Assembly (NCBI GenBank): GCA_030685235.1
Contig: MU839246.1
Location: forward strand, 23,758 to 87,757
DNA length: 64,000 nt
Origin: Copromyces sp. CBS 386.78
Lineage: Eukaryota > Ascomycota > Sordariomycetes > Sordariales > Sordariaceae
Direction of reading: 5' to 3'
Under the pieces are notes generated by a model. The model searched no databases. It saw nothing but the letters and a program-made list of their open reading frames with translations, and was not told where the DNA came from. Positions 1 through 9,997 of the stretch are shown one piece after another (the first letter of the stretch is position 1; each line of letters starts with the position of its first letter). The position numbers and the translations under genes were made by a program.

Positions 1-614
1 GTGATAGTTGCATTGGAAGGTGCCGGCAGGGGAGCAATGCTCGTGGCGTTTGGGAAGACACCTGGAGCAGAGGAGTTGTCTGCTGTGATAGGACCGCCGG
101 TTCCCGTGACGATGGGGCCAGTGGGAGTTGGTACCGGAGGCGATACTGGGGGTTCGGTACCAGGAGGAGCTGGTGGTGCCGATACTGGGGGTACAGATGC
201 TGGAGGAGCTGATACGGGTGGAGCTGATCCCGTAGGTGCGGATGCCGGAGGTGCAGAAGCTGGAGGTGCAGAGGCGGGAGGGGCTGATGCCGGAGGAGCG
301 GGAGGAGCCGTCGCCGGAGGGCCCGCCGCTGAATCCGTGTCGGCGCGGACGTCGGCTGGTGCACGGTTGATGGGATAGGTAAACTTCCGATGTTTGATGT
401 GCTTCTCCTGGTGCTCTTCCTGATCATTGAACAGACTCCATCGTTTGACGAACCCACGAAGCCCGTTGGAGTAATGATTTCCACTCTGTATTTGCCCCTG
501 AGTGGACAGCTTTGGGATGACCTGCTTGTTGTCCTGAGATTGTCTATGAGCTGGCGCAGCTATGACAGATGAGCTTGCTACAAGCAAAGCAACAGCCAAC
601 GTTGGCAACTGCAT
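1..614 (-). CDS. Secreted Pro/Ala/Ser-rich protein, 3' part beyond window
   Basis: Read on the minus strand from the ATG at 614-612, the frame stays open for 204 codons and runs off the window at base 1. Residues 1-20 form a clear signal peptide (MQLPTLAVALLVASSSVIAA, with likely cleavage just after). Residues 30-93 are polar and contain a Kex2-type dibasic site, K57-R58, followed by WSLF. Residues 94-170 are a low-complexity tract built from S-A-P-P and related units. N-glycosylation sequons lie at about N180, N189 and N201. The composition suggests a cell-wall or extracellular mucin-like protein, or a processed secreted peptide precursor; this is inference and no family is recognised. A TATA-like site lies about 140 bp upstream. 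The Gly-rich frame on the other strand is its shadow. Confidence 0.72.
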   Translation of the reverse strand, partial: MQLPTLAVALLVASSSVIAAPAHRQSQDNKQVIPKLSTQGQIQSGNHYSNGLRGFVKRWSLFNDQEEHQEKHIKHRKFTYPINRAPADVRADTDSAAGPPATAPPAPPASAPPASAPPASAPPASAPTGSAPPVSAPPASVPPVSAPPAPPGTEPPVSPPVPTPTGPIVTGTGGPITADNSSAPGVFPNATSIAPLPAPSNATI

Positions 615-752
615 TGTGTCTGTTTACTTGCTGTCTCCTTGGGAATTGATGGTTGACAGATGATCCAGGCTTTTGTTTGTGTAAACGAGCGTAGTGTTTT
701 GGTGTGAAGGGCTGATTTGCTTCCTATACCAAGGGGGTATTGATCAGAGCAA

Positions 753-762
753 GATATATAGA
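753..762 (-). promoter_or_regulatory. TATA-like element of the secreted-protein gene
   Basis: The plus-strand bases gatatata read TATATATC on the minus strand, about 140 bp before the ATG at 614. Spacing and isolation fit a core promoter with a leader of roughly 110 bases. This is a position-based inference. Confidence 0.4.
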
Positions 763-2857
763 GAGACCGAAGTATGGGAAGATCTCTCTTGGCTGCCACT
801 TGAACTTCCTCGATTACCATCAGGGACCATGCTGTCAGTAGGGCCTTGTTTTCTCCTTCGGCCGTTCCGAAGCGTACAAGCTTCACCCGCATTTAAATAC
901 CGGTTCTGGGAAGACATACCTTGGACATGGTGTCATACAGATCTGCCACCACCGGGAGTCAGCATGGATGATGCTGCTCCTGGTATGGACAATTTGATGG
1001 CATCGTGATGAGTGATTTCCGGAGAAGAGCTCAAAGTACTACCAGTCAACGCGGCTGATTTCCCATGATGGTCGAGTACAGTCATTGCTTTGAACCCTTC
1101 AATGTGAGGATGAACAGAAAGACCCGTACATGTACGAGCAAATCCCAAAGACTGTTCGTGCCACAACAGCGCGTTGGCAGGTATGACTGTGATCCGAGGG
1201 CAATGTCAGGAACCGTGTGTGCCCGTCGAGTCCTGTGCTACTGTCACATAATTGGCACTCGCCATTATTCCTTGCAATCATCCAGGACTATTCAACTGGT
1301 GTCTTCACAGCGGCGCAATTGTGGCATGCGCTGGACAAATGAAGGCTTGCATAGACTGTCTTAGAATAAACTCCGAAGCCGATTTCAAGATGAGACCAGC
1401 GACAAAGTCGACAAACCCCTTTTTTTCTGGAAATTGGCTGGAGCCACACCTATAGAAGGTGACGTGTTGGAGCGTGAGACCGATACCAAATTTCTGTACG
1501 CGCATCACGAGACCGGCTTCCCCGTCCAAGTTTACCTCAATGAAAGGTCGTTGCACACGGATTGAGCACTTAGAAATCCATGTCCTTGACAAATGTGACG
1601 AGAAGAAGGGATGGGTGGCTGTTTCGTGACACTGTGGCCTCGATGATTCGTAAGATGGTGAACACTCGCTCATCTTGACAATAACACAAGAACAGAACGC
1701 CACCTATCAGATTATCGATGGACAACCCGTGGATCTTTTTGGATATTGTTGTGGTTCGAATCTCCTGGACAACATTTCGTATCGCTGGGTATGATGACCC
1801 AAAAAGAGGTTCCATCCGTCCATCAGCTTCAAGAGGCTTTCCCTCATGAAACATGGCCGATGAGTCGAAGAATTGCTTCAGTTGGCCAATCCAACCTTAG
1901 ACGGAAGTATTGATGGACTTTGGGTGATGCTGGCAGAGGGACGCGTCACCCATTAGGGCGTGACAAAGTCAGCATCGCCCACAATGGAATATCGCATCAT
2001 CTGTTCCGCTCAAACAGCAACAGCGACAGTAGCCGATGAATCATTCAACGGTGAGTCGTGGCATCAAGTTAGCTGTAGAGATGAGAGAGATTTCAGTGAC
2101 GCACAGGCTGCCTTTGAAGCTTGATGGTGTCGATTCCAAATGAGGATGCGGCGACGATTGCGCTTGCCTTGATTTGCCCTATGGTTTTCGTCGCTAGAAA
2201 GATGCTGGCTCATCGAGCTTTGGGCAGCCAGGCAAAAAGCATATAGCATGCTCAAAATCGCATAAGCTAGGAGCTGTTGTGTGTGGTCGTGCGCCTTGGA
2301 CTAAAATCGTCCGATATCTGTCGTGTCGTGGTGTTCTCCAAGTTATAGTGACCAATCTTGACGTTGAGGCGTCAATTGACTCAATTCGTCCGATGGGGGT
2401 ATAATGGGACCAACGTCAATTCCTGGTCTAATGTTTGTTGTTTGCTTAGAAAGGGTCAGGATACATCCTTCCCTCTGTGTGTGGTGATGTTGTTGTCGCT
2501 GATTGGGATTTGTTCCTTTTCTGAAAAATTGAGCACACCTAAAACTGTTAGTTGGTAATTGAAAGTATATATCCCTATAAAAGCTTCTTGTCAGAAAACC
2601 GCGCTTTAGAATGGCAGAAATATTGAGCTTCCGCAGCAGAACATGGCGCAACGTTTTTGAAGGCATGCAGCCACCTCCTCATCTCACTCCATGTTAGCCT
2701 CAGTCTCATATTTACCTAGCCACGCTAGGAAAGACCAGATGAGAGCCCACCGCCGATCCATCTTACCCCATCCCGTGGTGGTCTAAACTGTAAACACCAA
2801 GAGGTTCACTCTTGCCAAACCATCCACTTGCTTGTTTAGTCTTGATCCAAATAGGTC
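763..2857. other. Intergenic region without a convincing gene
   Basis: There are only short overlapping frames on both strands. The best is a pair of minus-strand frames at 1854-1305 (94 and 132 codons, different phases). They lack a family motif, and I could not join them by a consensus fungal intron. A TATA-like run lies near 2566-2580. I see no RNA gene or repeat. Confidence 0.5.
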
Positions 2858-2865
2858 TATATAAA
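2858..2865 (+). promoter_or_regulatory. TATA box of the SET-domain gene
   Basis: TATATAAA lies about 170 bp upstream of the SET-gene ATG. It is followed by a C/T-rich stretch and an A/C-rich leader typical of fungal transcription start regions. Confidence 0.55.
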
Positions 2866-3034
2866 CCGCAAGATATCCAGGCTTCCCTTCTCTTACCCTT
2901 TTCCTCCTCCTTCAACACCACAAATTACCCGTCACGCTCACTTAACTCACAATTTTGGTTGACCTGGGTCATATCCATACCAATTTTGGTGATTTTTCGT
3001 ACAGGACATCACTTACCACACTCTCATTATCGAC

Positions 3035-4342
3035 ATGAAGATGGCTTCAAAAACCACTGTTAACCTCTCCCAAAGTGCACCTGGGGACTCAGATATCACC
3101 ACGAGCCCCAGCCAGATCGTGCCTTCGATGGACAGAGCATCTGGCAGTCCAATGAGCGTAGCGGACCTCAGCTCGATTCGCCCCCTCACGGCCAAAACAT
3201 CGGGAGACTCAGATGTCACAACGGACATTAGCCTGGCGGTGCCATCAATAGACGCATGTGATGTACCCCTGCCGGACGAAGAATGTGATTGGGATTTGCT
3301 CGAGGTGACTTCCATTCCCACAAAATTTTGTCACTCGGATACTGACACATTCCCTCAGATGTCACCTCTGGACGATCATGAGGGAAACACCCCGGGAAGT
3401 GATAACCATCATGATACGAGCTTGACATCGGCGTCTTCAACCCCAAGCCCCCCCGAAACACCCAGGAAGCAAGATGGGTCGCAGACAGACGATGGCGATC
3501 TCGATGGCAGCAGCGTAACACCCATGTCTTCGATTGACAGCTCTCCAAAGACACCAGAGGAAGATCAGTCATTGAGCCACCCCTTCGTTGTCGAAGATTC
3601 AGGTCCAGGTTTCTCCCTGGATGACCTGGATCTAAGCTCTCCCAACTGGATGGACAACATCAACCAATTTTTGGAGACGCTTGGGGATGTTGAGCCAGAG
3701 AAAAGTTCCAGCGAAGAGGATGGGAAGTACGATGGACCAGTTATCGCCATCCCAGACACCCCAGATTACCATCCATACTCGGAAAACTTTCAAATCTGTC
3801 GATCCAAGCACGGAGGCTTCGGAACCTTCGCCACCAGAGACCTGAAGATAGGAGAGGTGATCCTAATTGAAAAACCTCTCCTAAGGACGGCTCGCGACAG
3901 CTTTTACACCGATTTCCTTAATCTCTCCAGAGAAGACCAGGAAACGTTTATGCGATTGTACACTCCCCCGGGTGATTACAAGAGTCGCGACGGAAGCGAC
4001 TACAACCACATCAAGGCGATCGTAGCCGCAAACTCATTTGCCATCCCGCCTTACGTCAACAACAATATCATCAGCGTGTACAACGTCGCATCAAGGCTCA
4101 ACCACGCTTGCCAGCCGGTGGCTAACGTTTTCTATGACTTTGATGGCCAGAATCCGAATCCAATCAGAATGACCACCAGCAAGGTTGTTAAGGCTGGCTC
4201 GGAGCTGTTCATCAGCTATGGCGGACATCCCATGTCGCTCTATGAGCGGTACGGGTTCCGGTGCTGTTGCGGTGGGTGCGAGGGCGTGACGGATCAAGAC
4301 CTGGCAATCAAGAAGAAGCGCGAGATGAACGGTTGGAACTAG
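3035..4342 (+). CDS. SET-domain protein, putative lysine methyltransferase
   Basis: This is an intronless 435-aa protein. Residues 1-250 are acidic, Ser/Pro/Thr-rich and probably disordered. They include a duplicated block, GDSD(I/V)TT....VPS(M/I)D, at residues 17-33 and 57-73, exactly 40 apart, and several SP/TP sites. The SET domain spans about 252-400: a GGFGTFATRDLKIGE opening (260-274), the SAM-pocket motif RLNHACQP (354-361), and GSELFISYG with the expected catalytic Tyr395. A post-SET cysteine group follows (C410, C411, C412, C415). The domain resembles fungal SMYD/SET5-like enzymes, which transfer methyl groups from S-adenosylmethionine to lysines. The usual Pro-Asn after the NHxC motif is Pro-Val here. 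The substrate cannot be told. The ATG at 3035 is first after the TATA box; a second ATG two codons later is equally possible. Confidence 0.85.
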   Translation: MKMASKTTVNLSQSAPGDSDITTSPSQIVPSMDRASGSPMSVADLSSIRPLTAKTSGDSDVTTDISLAVPSIDACDVPLPDEECDWDLLEVTSIPTKFCHSDTDTFPQMSPLDDHEGNTPGSDNHHDTSLTSASSTPSPPETPRKQDGSQTDDGDLDGSSVTPMSSIDSSPKTPEEDQSLSHPFVVEDSGPGFSLDDLDLSSPNWMDNINQFLETLGDVEPEKSSSEEDGKYDGPVIAIPDTPDYHPYSENFQICRSKHGGFGTFATRDLKIGEVILIEKPLLRTARDSFYTDFLNLSREDQETFMRLYTPPGDYKSRDGSDYNHIKAIVAANSFAIPPYVNNNIISVYNVASRLNHACQPVANVFYDFDGQNPNPIRMTTSKVVKAGSELFISYGGHPMSLYERYGFRCCCGGCEGVTDQDLAIKKKREMNGWN

Positions 4343-5501
4343 GTGGCGAGAGTTTGCGATAGGGAGATGGAGTTGGAGATGCTCTGTGGGCTGGTCTTCT
4401 TGGAGGTTCGAACAGCAGGGTGATGATACCCTAACCCTGGACTTGATGTGCATTTTTCCATGACGATTTGCTGGTGGTCGGCGAAAGCCGTGGTAACACA
4501 GCGTCGATTGACAGGAGGCACCACATTTCTTTACTCAGGGGGGGCGGACATGAGTGATATCTTTGGCTTCGTTACACAATTTTCATCTTTATCTGGGGAT
4601 CAGTTAGCAATGATACTCTTAAGAAGACAGCAAGTGGTGAGAATATCGAGAATTCGGGATGGACTGCGCCGTTGTTCACTTACAGCGCATGAAGAGCTCT
4701 ATAGAATGAACGCAGTTTTCCAATTATTGAATTCCATGGTGTGTTGCTATCGTGAATTTGTGCGTACTGTCATCGGCGATATTGTCATTGATTGCTCGTG
4801 ATGGAGCTCCATTCAGAGTGTTGGGCGCTCAGGTGGTGATTGATGCACTGCATGACAGTGAAGATTCTCGAAATTGGCATAATGTGACTTTGTCCTTGTT
4901 CATGGTTGAATTTGCAGTCAGATGTCAAACCGAAGGTCCAATGAAGTCCAACGAAAAGAAAGCAGATGATCCCGTCTCCAGGTGGTGTGGGCCGCCGTCA
5001 TAGCGCTGCCGCCGCCGTTTTTCTGGGGGCGCACGAGCCCTCTCAAAACATCAGACCAGGACCACCACCCCACGACCACGGTCCCCTGGATTCAGGAAAA
5101 TTGGCGCTGATAAGTATCGACCGCTGATCAATGCGATAAGCTCTCTCTCACCGCACTCGCTACGGCCGCCGAGTCACTCCCTCACCACTCGCGTCTTTCT
5201 TTGCGGTTTAGCCTTGTCTCTCCCCCTCCTTCCCCTCTTTAACTTGGAGTATTGTACAAAAACTTGACACAAGAGACAACAAGTGTTGACGGTAATGCAT
5301 CGACACGTCTGTCCCCCCGAGCCAACACACAAATCACGATCATCGACCTCCACTTGATCTCGATCAGGCACCGAGCTACCAGAAAATAATACTAGTCCGT
5401 TGGGCAGCACAAGTTGTGGAAAAAAACGATCACCAGACCCGAAAACCAAGCTACCGAAAACCTCGCAACGACCATCAGTCTACTGAAAACCCGTAATTCT
5501 A
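4343..5501. other. Intergenic region between the SET gene and the membrane-protein gene
   Basis: No frame longer than about 120 codons, and none with recognisable motifs. The stretch from about 5160 to 5500 is C/T-rich on the plus strand and ends in an A/C-rich leader, consistent with the 5' untranslated region of the gene starting at 5502. No repeat or RNA is seen. Confidence 0.5.
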
Positions 5502-7870
5502 ATGGGCATATTCGGCTTCTTCTCCAAATCCGATAAAGACCCTCTCGAAGCCCACCTAAACGAGTACCACCGCCAACAGCAGCGGCTCAGCCCCACCCCT
5601 CATCAACAACGCGAGTCTCGCCGCCGAGGAGGAGGGACAAGCAGCGGCGGTATCTCAACCCGGAGCAGCCCTACCTCCCGCCCTCCTTCCCGTACCGGCG
5701 GGCGCCGCAAGCCCTGCCATGTGCATAGCAGCAGCAATGGCAGCAACAAGGGCTCGTCCGCTGCGTCGATAGCCGCCGCGCTAGCTGCCCAGCAAACCGG
5801 TCCACTGCCGAATTTCTTTTCCTTTGAGCAGGGCTCCGAGCGCGCACAGGGCCGATACCAGAATGAGTCAACACCGTTGCTTGGGAGATTCCGGGCTATG
5901 CCTGGGGGGCCGGGTAGGAGGCGGGAGTCTGACGACCACCAAGGGTTGTTGTCGGCTGGGTGGAGAGGGAGCGTGCATGTTGGGTACGGCGCCTTGATGG
6001 CCGCTGCGGCGGAAGGGGGTGGGGAGTTCGACGACAGTGGCAGCGAGGATGAAGATGATAGCGAGGGTGATGTGATGTTGGACTCCGGGTTTCTTGGCGC
6101 AGGCACGATACAAGGAAGGACCTTGACGAGGAGGGTAATGCTGAAGAAGTTCAACAGGGCTCGCAGGATGTTATACTACACCTGGGTGCACCCAAAGGCT
6201 TCGGTGATCAGGAGGGTGGTAGAGCATTGGTGGAGTCGATGGTTTGTCCTGGTAATATTACCGGCCTTTTTGGTAAGTTGGAAGAGTGCGAATTGTTCTG
6301 CGCGCTTTGGAAAATTGCTGACAACCGCTGTATAGGCTGTTGCGTGGTGCGCGATACCATTCCCAAAATACCCAATACCAGACTACGACGATGGCCGCGA
6401 TCCGACAACACCACCACCGACAACTCCGGGCGAACAACCAGGGCGCAGAACGCCCGGCCACGGAGCGGCGCGGGTGCAGGTCAACTTCTGGTTCTTCCTC
6501 TTCGTCTATTACAGCTTCTACAACCTGACGGCCTTAATATGGATCACCAAGGTCTTCAACCTGTACAGTCTCAACTGGTGGCCCAAGTCTCTCGGGTTTC
6601 CCCTAACAGTCTTTACGATTGGTGTCATTTCACTAGCAGCTCCTATACCTCTCTACCTCATCCCCGAACTGCGCTGGCTCACTGCTCACAACACAGCATG
6701 GATTAGCTGGACCTTCGTCATCATGGCCATGCCCGTCACCATTGCTTTCTGCATCCTTATGACCAACGAGCGTCACTTAAAGCTACGGCATTCTCTATCC
6801 GAAACCCAGCGCATCTTCACATCCTCGTGGTGGGCCGGTGAGTCCGGAAACAACAGCCGCCGTGAATCGACGCGGCGAGCCGGATTGGCAGGCTCCTTCG
6901 ATACCGCGGGCGCAGAGCTTGGGTTTGAGGAGGGCCTCAACCGGCGGCCTTCGGTACCCGTCCGAATCAGGCGCAGATGGCTTCCCGCGAGCTTTGTCCG
7001 GTTCGTATGGTTCTGTCTGGCCCTGTTAATCGGCCTGCTTGCCTATGTCATAGGAGAGGCGTATGCCGAGATTTACCTGCGTACGCTTCCGCATAACAAC
7101 TTGGAGACTATCGTCTATGTCTATGGATGGGTGTCGACGGTGTATCTTCTCGACGGGCTGACGGGCTGGATTTTGGGTGGAAACGAGGGCGAAAGGGTGG
7201 GAAGCTATCCGTTAAGCTTCATCTTCAAGCTGTTAGTAGCTGACTCCTACCCCCAACTTCGGATAACGCTCGCTAACCTCCCAACTCTTCACACAGCTAC
7301 TTCATGCTAACCTACCAAACCTACGTCCGCGCCCTATACGCCCGCCTCCGCTCGCCACAACAGTTCGTGATGCTTCAAGTCCTCTCCTCTACGACCTTGA
7401 TCATCGTCACACCCATCCTCATGTCGCGCCCTGTCCATTGGTTTCTGTCCATCACCAACCTCAGCGGCCAATCCTACGGCTCCTACCAAAAGATCTGCAT
7501 CCGCAACGTCTTCATCCGCTTCGTCGCCGAGAACGCGTCCATGCTCGCCTTTTTGGGGAGCGTCGTCATCCTGCACTTTGGTCCAAACAAAGACGTATAC
7601 CCCTATTTCGCTTTCGACGGCGAGCCAGACGACACATCGGACTTTGACTTTGGTCTGACCTTCTATGCCTCCAGCATAACCTGGGCGTGCGAATTGGCGG
7701 CCGGGTTCATTGTTTCCGGCCTGATCAGGCTCATCTATGGCGTTAATGTTGTGACGGAGGGAAAACTTGATTTTGCCGTGTGGCCCGAGTTGCTTCCGAC
7801 GAGTGTGGCGGTGGTGTTGCATGTGTTGCAGAATATGCTGTTTTCCATTGTTCGGTTGCAGTTTCACTAA
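5502..7870 (+). CDS. Multi-pass membrane protein of unknown function, three exons
   Basis: Exons are 5502-6272, 6336-7231 and 7297-7870. Intron 1 (6273-6335) has GTAAGT, a CTGAC branch site and TAG. Intron 2 (7232-7296) has GTTAGT, CTAAC and CAG. Splicing gives 746 aa in one continuous frame. Residues 1-245 are basic, Ser/Gly/Arg-rich and probably cytosolic. They contain a TPLLGR segment near 124 and an acidic cluster (SGSEDEDDSEGD, about 179-190). About ten hydrophobic segments follow. The first spans the intron-1 junction (VILPAFL-AVAWCAIPF), and others include NFWFFLFVYYSFYNLTALIWI, PLTVFTIGVISLAAPIPLYLI and FVRFVWFCLALLIGLLAYVIG. A Pro/Thr-rich loop (PTTPPPTTPGEQPGRRTPG) separates segments 1 and 2, and a long loop with RRES/RRP motifs separates 4 and 5. 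I do not recognise the family. A transporter or organelle membrane component is possible. Confidence 0.85.
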
Positions 7871-9874
7871 GCAGCAGCAGCTGTTTGTTCGATTTGGTGC
7901 GGTCGACCGGTTTGATACCCCTGGAATGAATATGCGGGGAACGTTAAGGACGGGAGCGAACGACGCGTTATTCGTTGAACCGGGACGTGGAAAAAGTTGT
8001 CGGGTTGGTTTGGTATCTGTCGCGCAGGTTTGTGTGTGCTGGAGCACCGGTTCGTGTCAGTGACACGGCGCCGCTTTGGTGATTACGACTGCGAAAGAGT
8101 CAACCGGGAAGAAAAAGGTGAAGAAATGTGAAGAGACAACCAAGCGGATGGGGGAAACTGATGCGGATGTGAAGAACTATCCATCAGCCTCCCCGTTCAC
8201 GACCCTTCACTTCAGATCCCACACCAGCCATCCTTCACACATTTCATGCGCACGCCCAGCACAGCACAACATGGCCACCTCAGCTCGCGATCACAAAAAG
8301 GAAACAAACAAGGTGTCGTGTGTTGACGGCTAGCGGAAGTGACAAGTAGAAGAGAATGGTGGGGTTCGTCGTACGGCGTCCTTTTCAAGGAAAGGAGGGT
8401 GGGGATACGCGCGGGATTTATATTAATCGGTGTAGATGGCCTTTGATTGCGTGCGCGGCGGTAGGGAATCACTGTCACAATATCACCATACCGGTTGCGG
8501 TTGCGGAAAGGTGACCCAGGCCTGGGCCCAGACCCGGGGATGCTATGGGGGAGGGGGGTTATTAAGGTGGTCACACCACATCCGCGACACGGGTGACGGG
8601 CGACCAGGAAGCACGACATACATACACACATGCGTCCATCCGATGCGCCACACACAACACACACACGAACGAAACGCACGACATTACGGTTACGATGATG
8701 ATTATTGGACGGAAAGAAAGGAGGAAAGAAGGAAAGACGCGAATGAATTCCACGAGGATACGAACACCAACACCAACGCTTCCACGACGAGGGAATCACA
8801 GAGCAGAAGATATCCGTCTTCTTTTTGTCCAAATACACAGAGCCACGGAGGACACATACGCGCAAACTCAACATAAACAACCCTTGGCGACCGTCAGATA
8901 CAGTGCCATGCCTTTTCTTGGCAAACCAACCTGCTTTCCATTGCTACATACCCCCTTTTTCAGTTATAGGCGTTAGAGTTAAGAAAAAAGAGAGATACCA
9001 CTGCAGAGTGAGATAGAGAGTAGAGATGAGCAAAGGGGCCCAGAAGAGAAGGAAGGGTTGAATACCTCCCTCTCGTACAGAGTAGATCATATAGCATGTT
9101 TCTGTACCATCCACATTACTGATACCATCCATCCCACTTACTGACTAAACAATGTTTCACTCCGCCATGTGGGTACTGAGATGTAAATGCTTTGGCTCGC
9201 CCATGCCTCAAATGCTGAGGCCTTGGGCCGGCCAACGTTTCTCGTGTAACTTGTCATGCAATTAAGTCTGGGTACTTGTTCCGGAATGTGTGGGGTGGGA
9301 TTGTCATTCTGCCTGACTCAGCAATACGAGATAGAGGAAGGAAAGTGACGTGTCAGATTTAAGCCCATTTCTATCATATGCAGCATGACAAACATAATTA
9401 AGGCTCCCAGTCCCAAAACGACATTGGTATTTTATTATCTGGTAAACCATGATGCAAGTGTCTATGCTATGCTTCAACATTCTTTTTTTTTTTTCTCCAA
9501 CATTGACTTTGGTCAAGGCTGTTGATAAGTCGACCCAGTAGTAGGTAATGAGTCCTCTCCAAATTGAGTTGCGAGGAAGAGACGGAACCTTGATAGCCAA
9601 CCCCAACCGTCAGTCATTCTTCCCAGTGCACTTTCCAGTTCCATCCAATGTCTCTGGTACTTTTTCCAAGGTAATTATTTCCATTTCCACTTACACTTGA
9701 GATCGTCATCCTTTTGCAACGTTCTTTCAGTTATTACATTGCATTCCAGGTTGTGTTAAGTAACGTTACGAGATCCTTTACGGTAGGCCCCTCGATATTT
9801 ACCCTTTTATAAAGGGTCCCGACTACTGGTATTCGCATCAACCGTTTCTGAAGGATCAACCAAAACAATAACCA
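7871..9874. other. Intergenic region with simple-sequence patches
   Basis: No plausible coding frame. The region holds CA-rich sequence (about 8615-8670), a purine run of GGAAAGAAAGGAGG type (about 8707-8735) and a poly(T) run near 9483-9496. The last 60 bases before the 5S gene contain no TATA at the usual -29 position. A TTTTATAAAGG motif lies further up, at about 9804-9814. Confidence 0.5.
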
Positions 9875-9997
9875 ACATACGACTATAGATGGTAGGCGAA
9901 AACTCGGGATCCCGTCTGCTTTCCCCTAGATAAGCTACCAATCGCCTGGCTAGTAGTCGGATCGGTGACGACCGGTGAATAACTAGATGTTGTATGT
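9875..9997 (+). rRNA. 5S ribosomal RNA gene, divergent isotype
   Basis: The 123-base segment begins ACATACGAC and ends GTTGTATGT, which pair as helix I. It carries the near-universal 5S core GGATCCCGTCTGCT and a TAGATAAGC segment in the loop region. It also contains a CTAGTAGTCGGATCGGTGACGACC stretch matching the helix IV/V region. The sequence between these anchors differs strongly from the common Neurospora-type 5S as I remember it, yet GATGGTAG can still pair with CTACCAATC (helix II) and CGGT with ACCG around GACG. The gene therefore seems to be a folded variant rather than random decay. It is a lone dispersed copy, as is usual in Neurospora. A TTTT run at 9997-10000 could stop RNA polymerase III. 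No TATA element is visible at -29. Confidence 0.87.

Noticed and set aside
1..378. Plus-strand Gly/Ala-rich frame of 125 codons
   Set aside because: It is the complement of the Pro/Ser/Ala repeat tract of the minus-strand secreted protein, which has a signal peptide and a promoter-like site.
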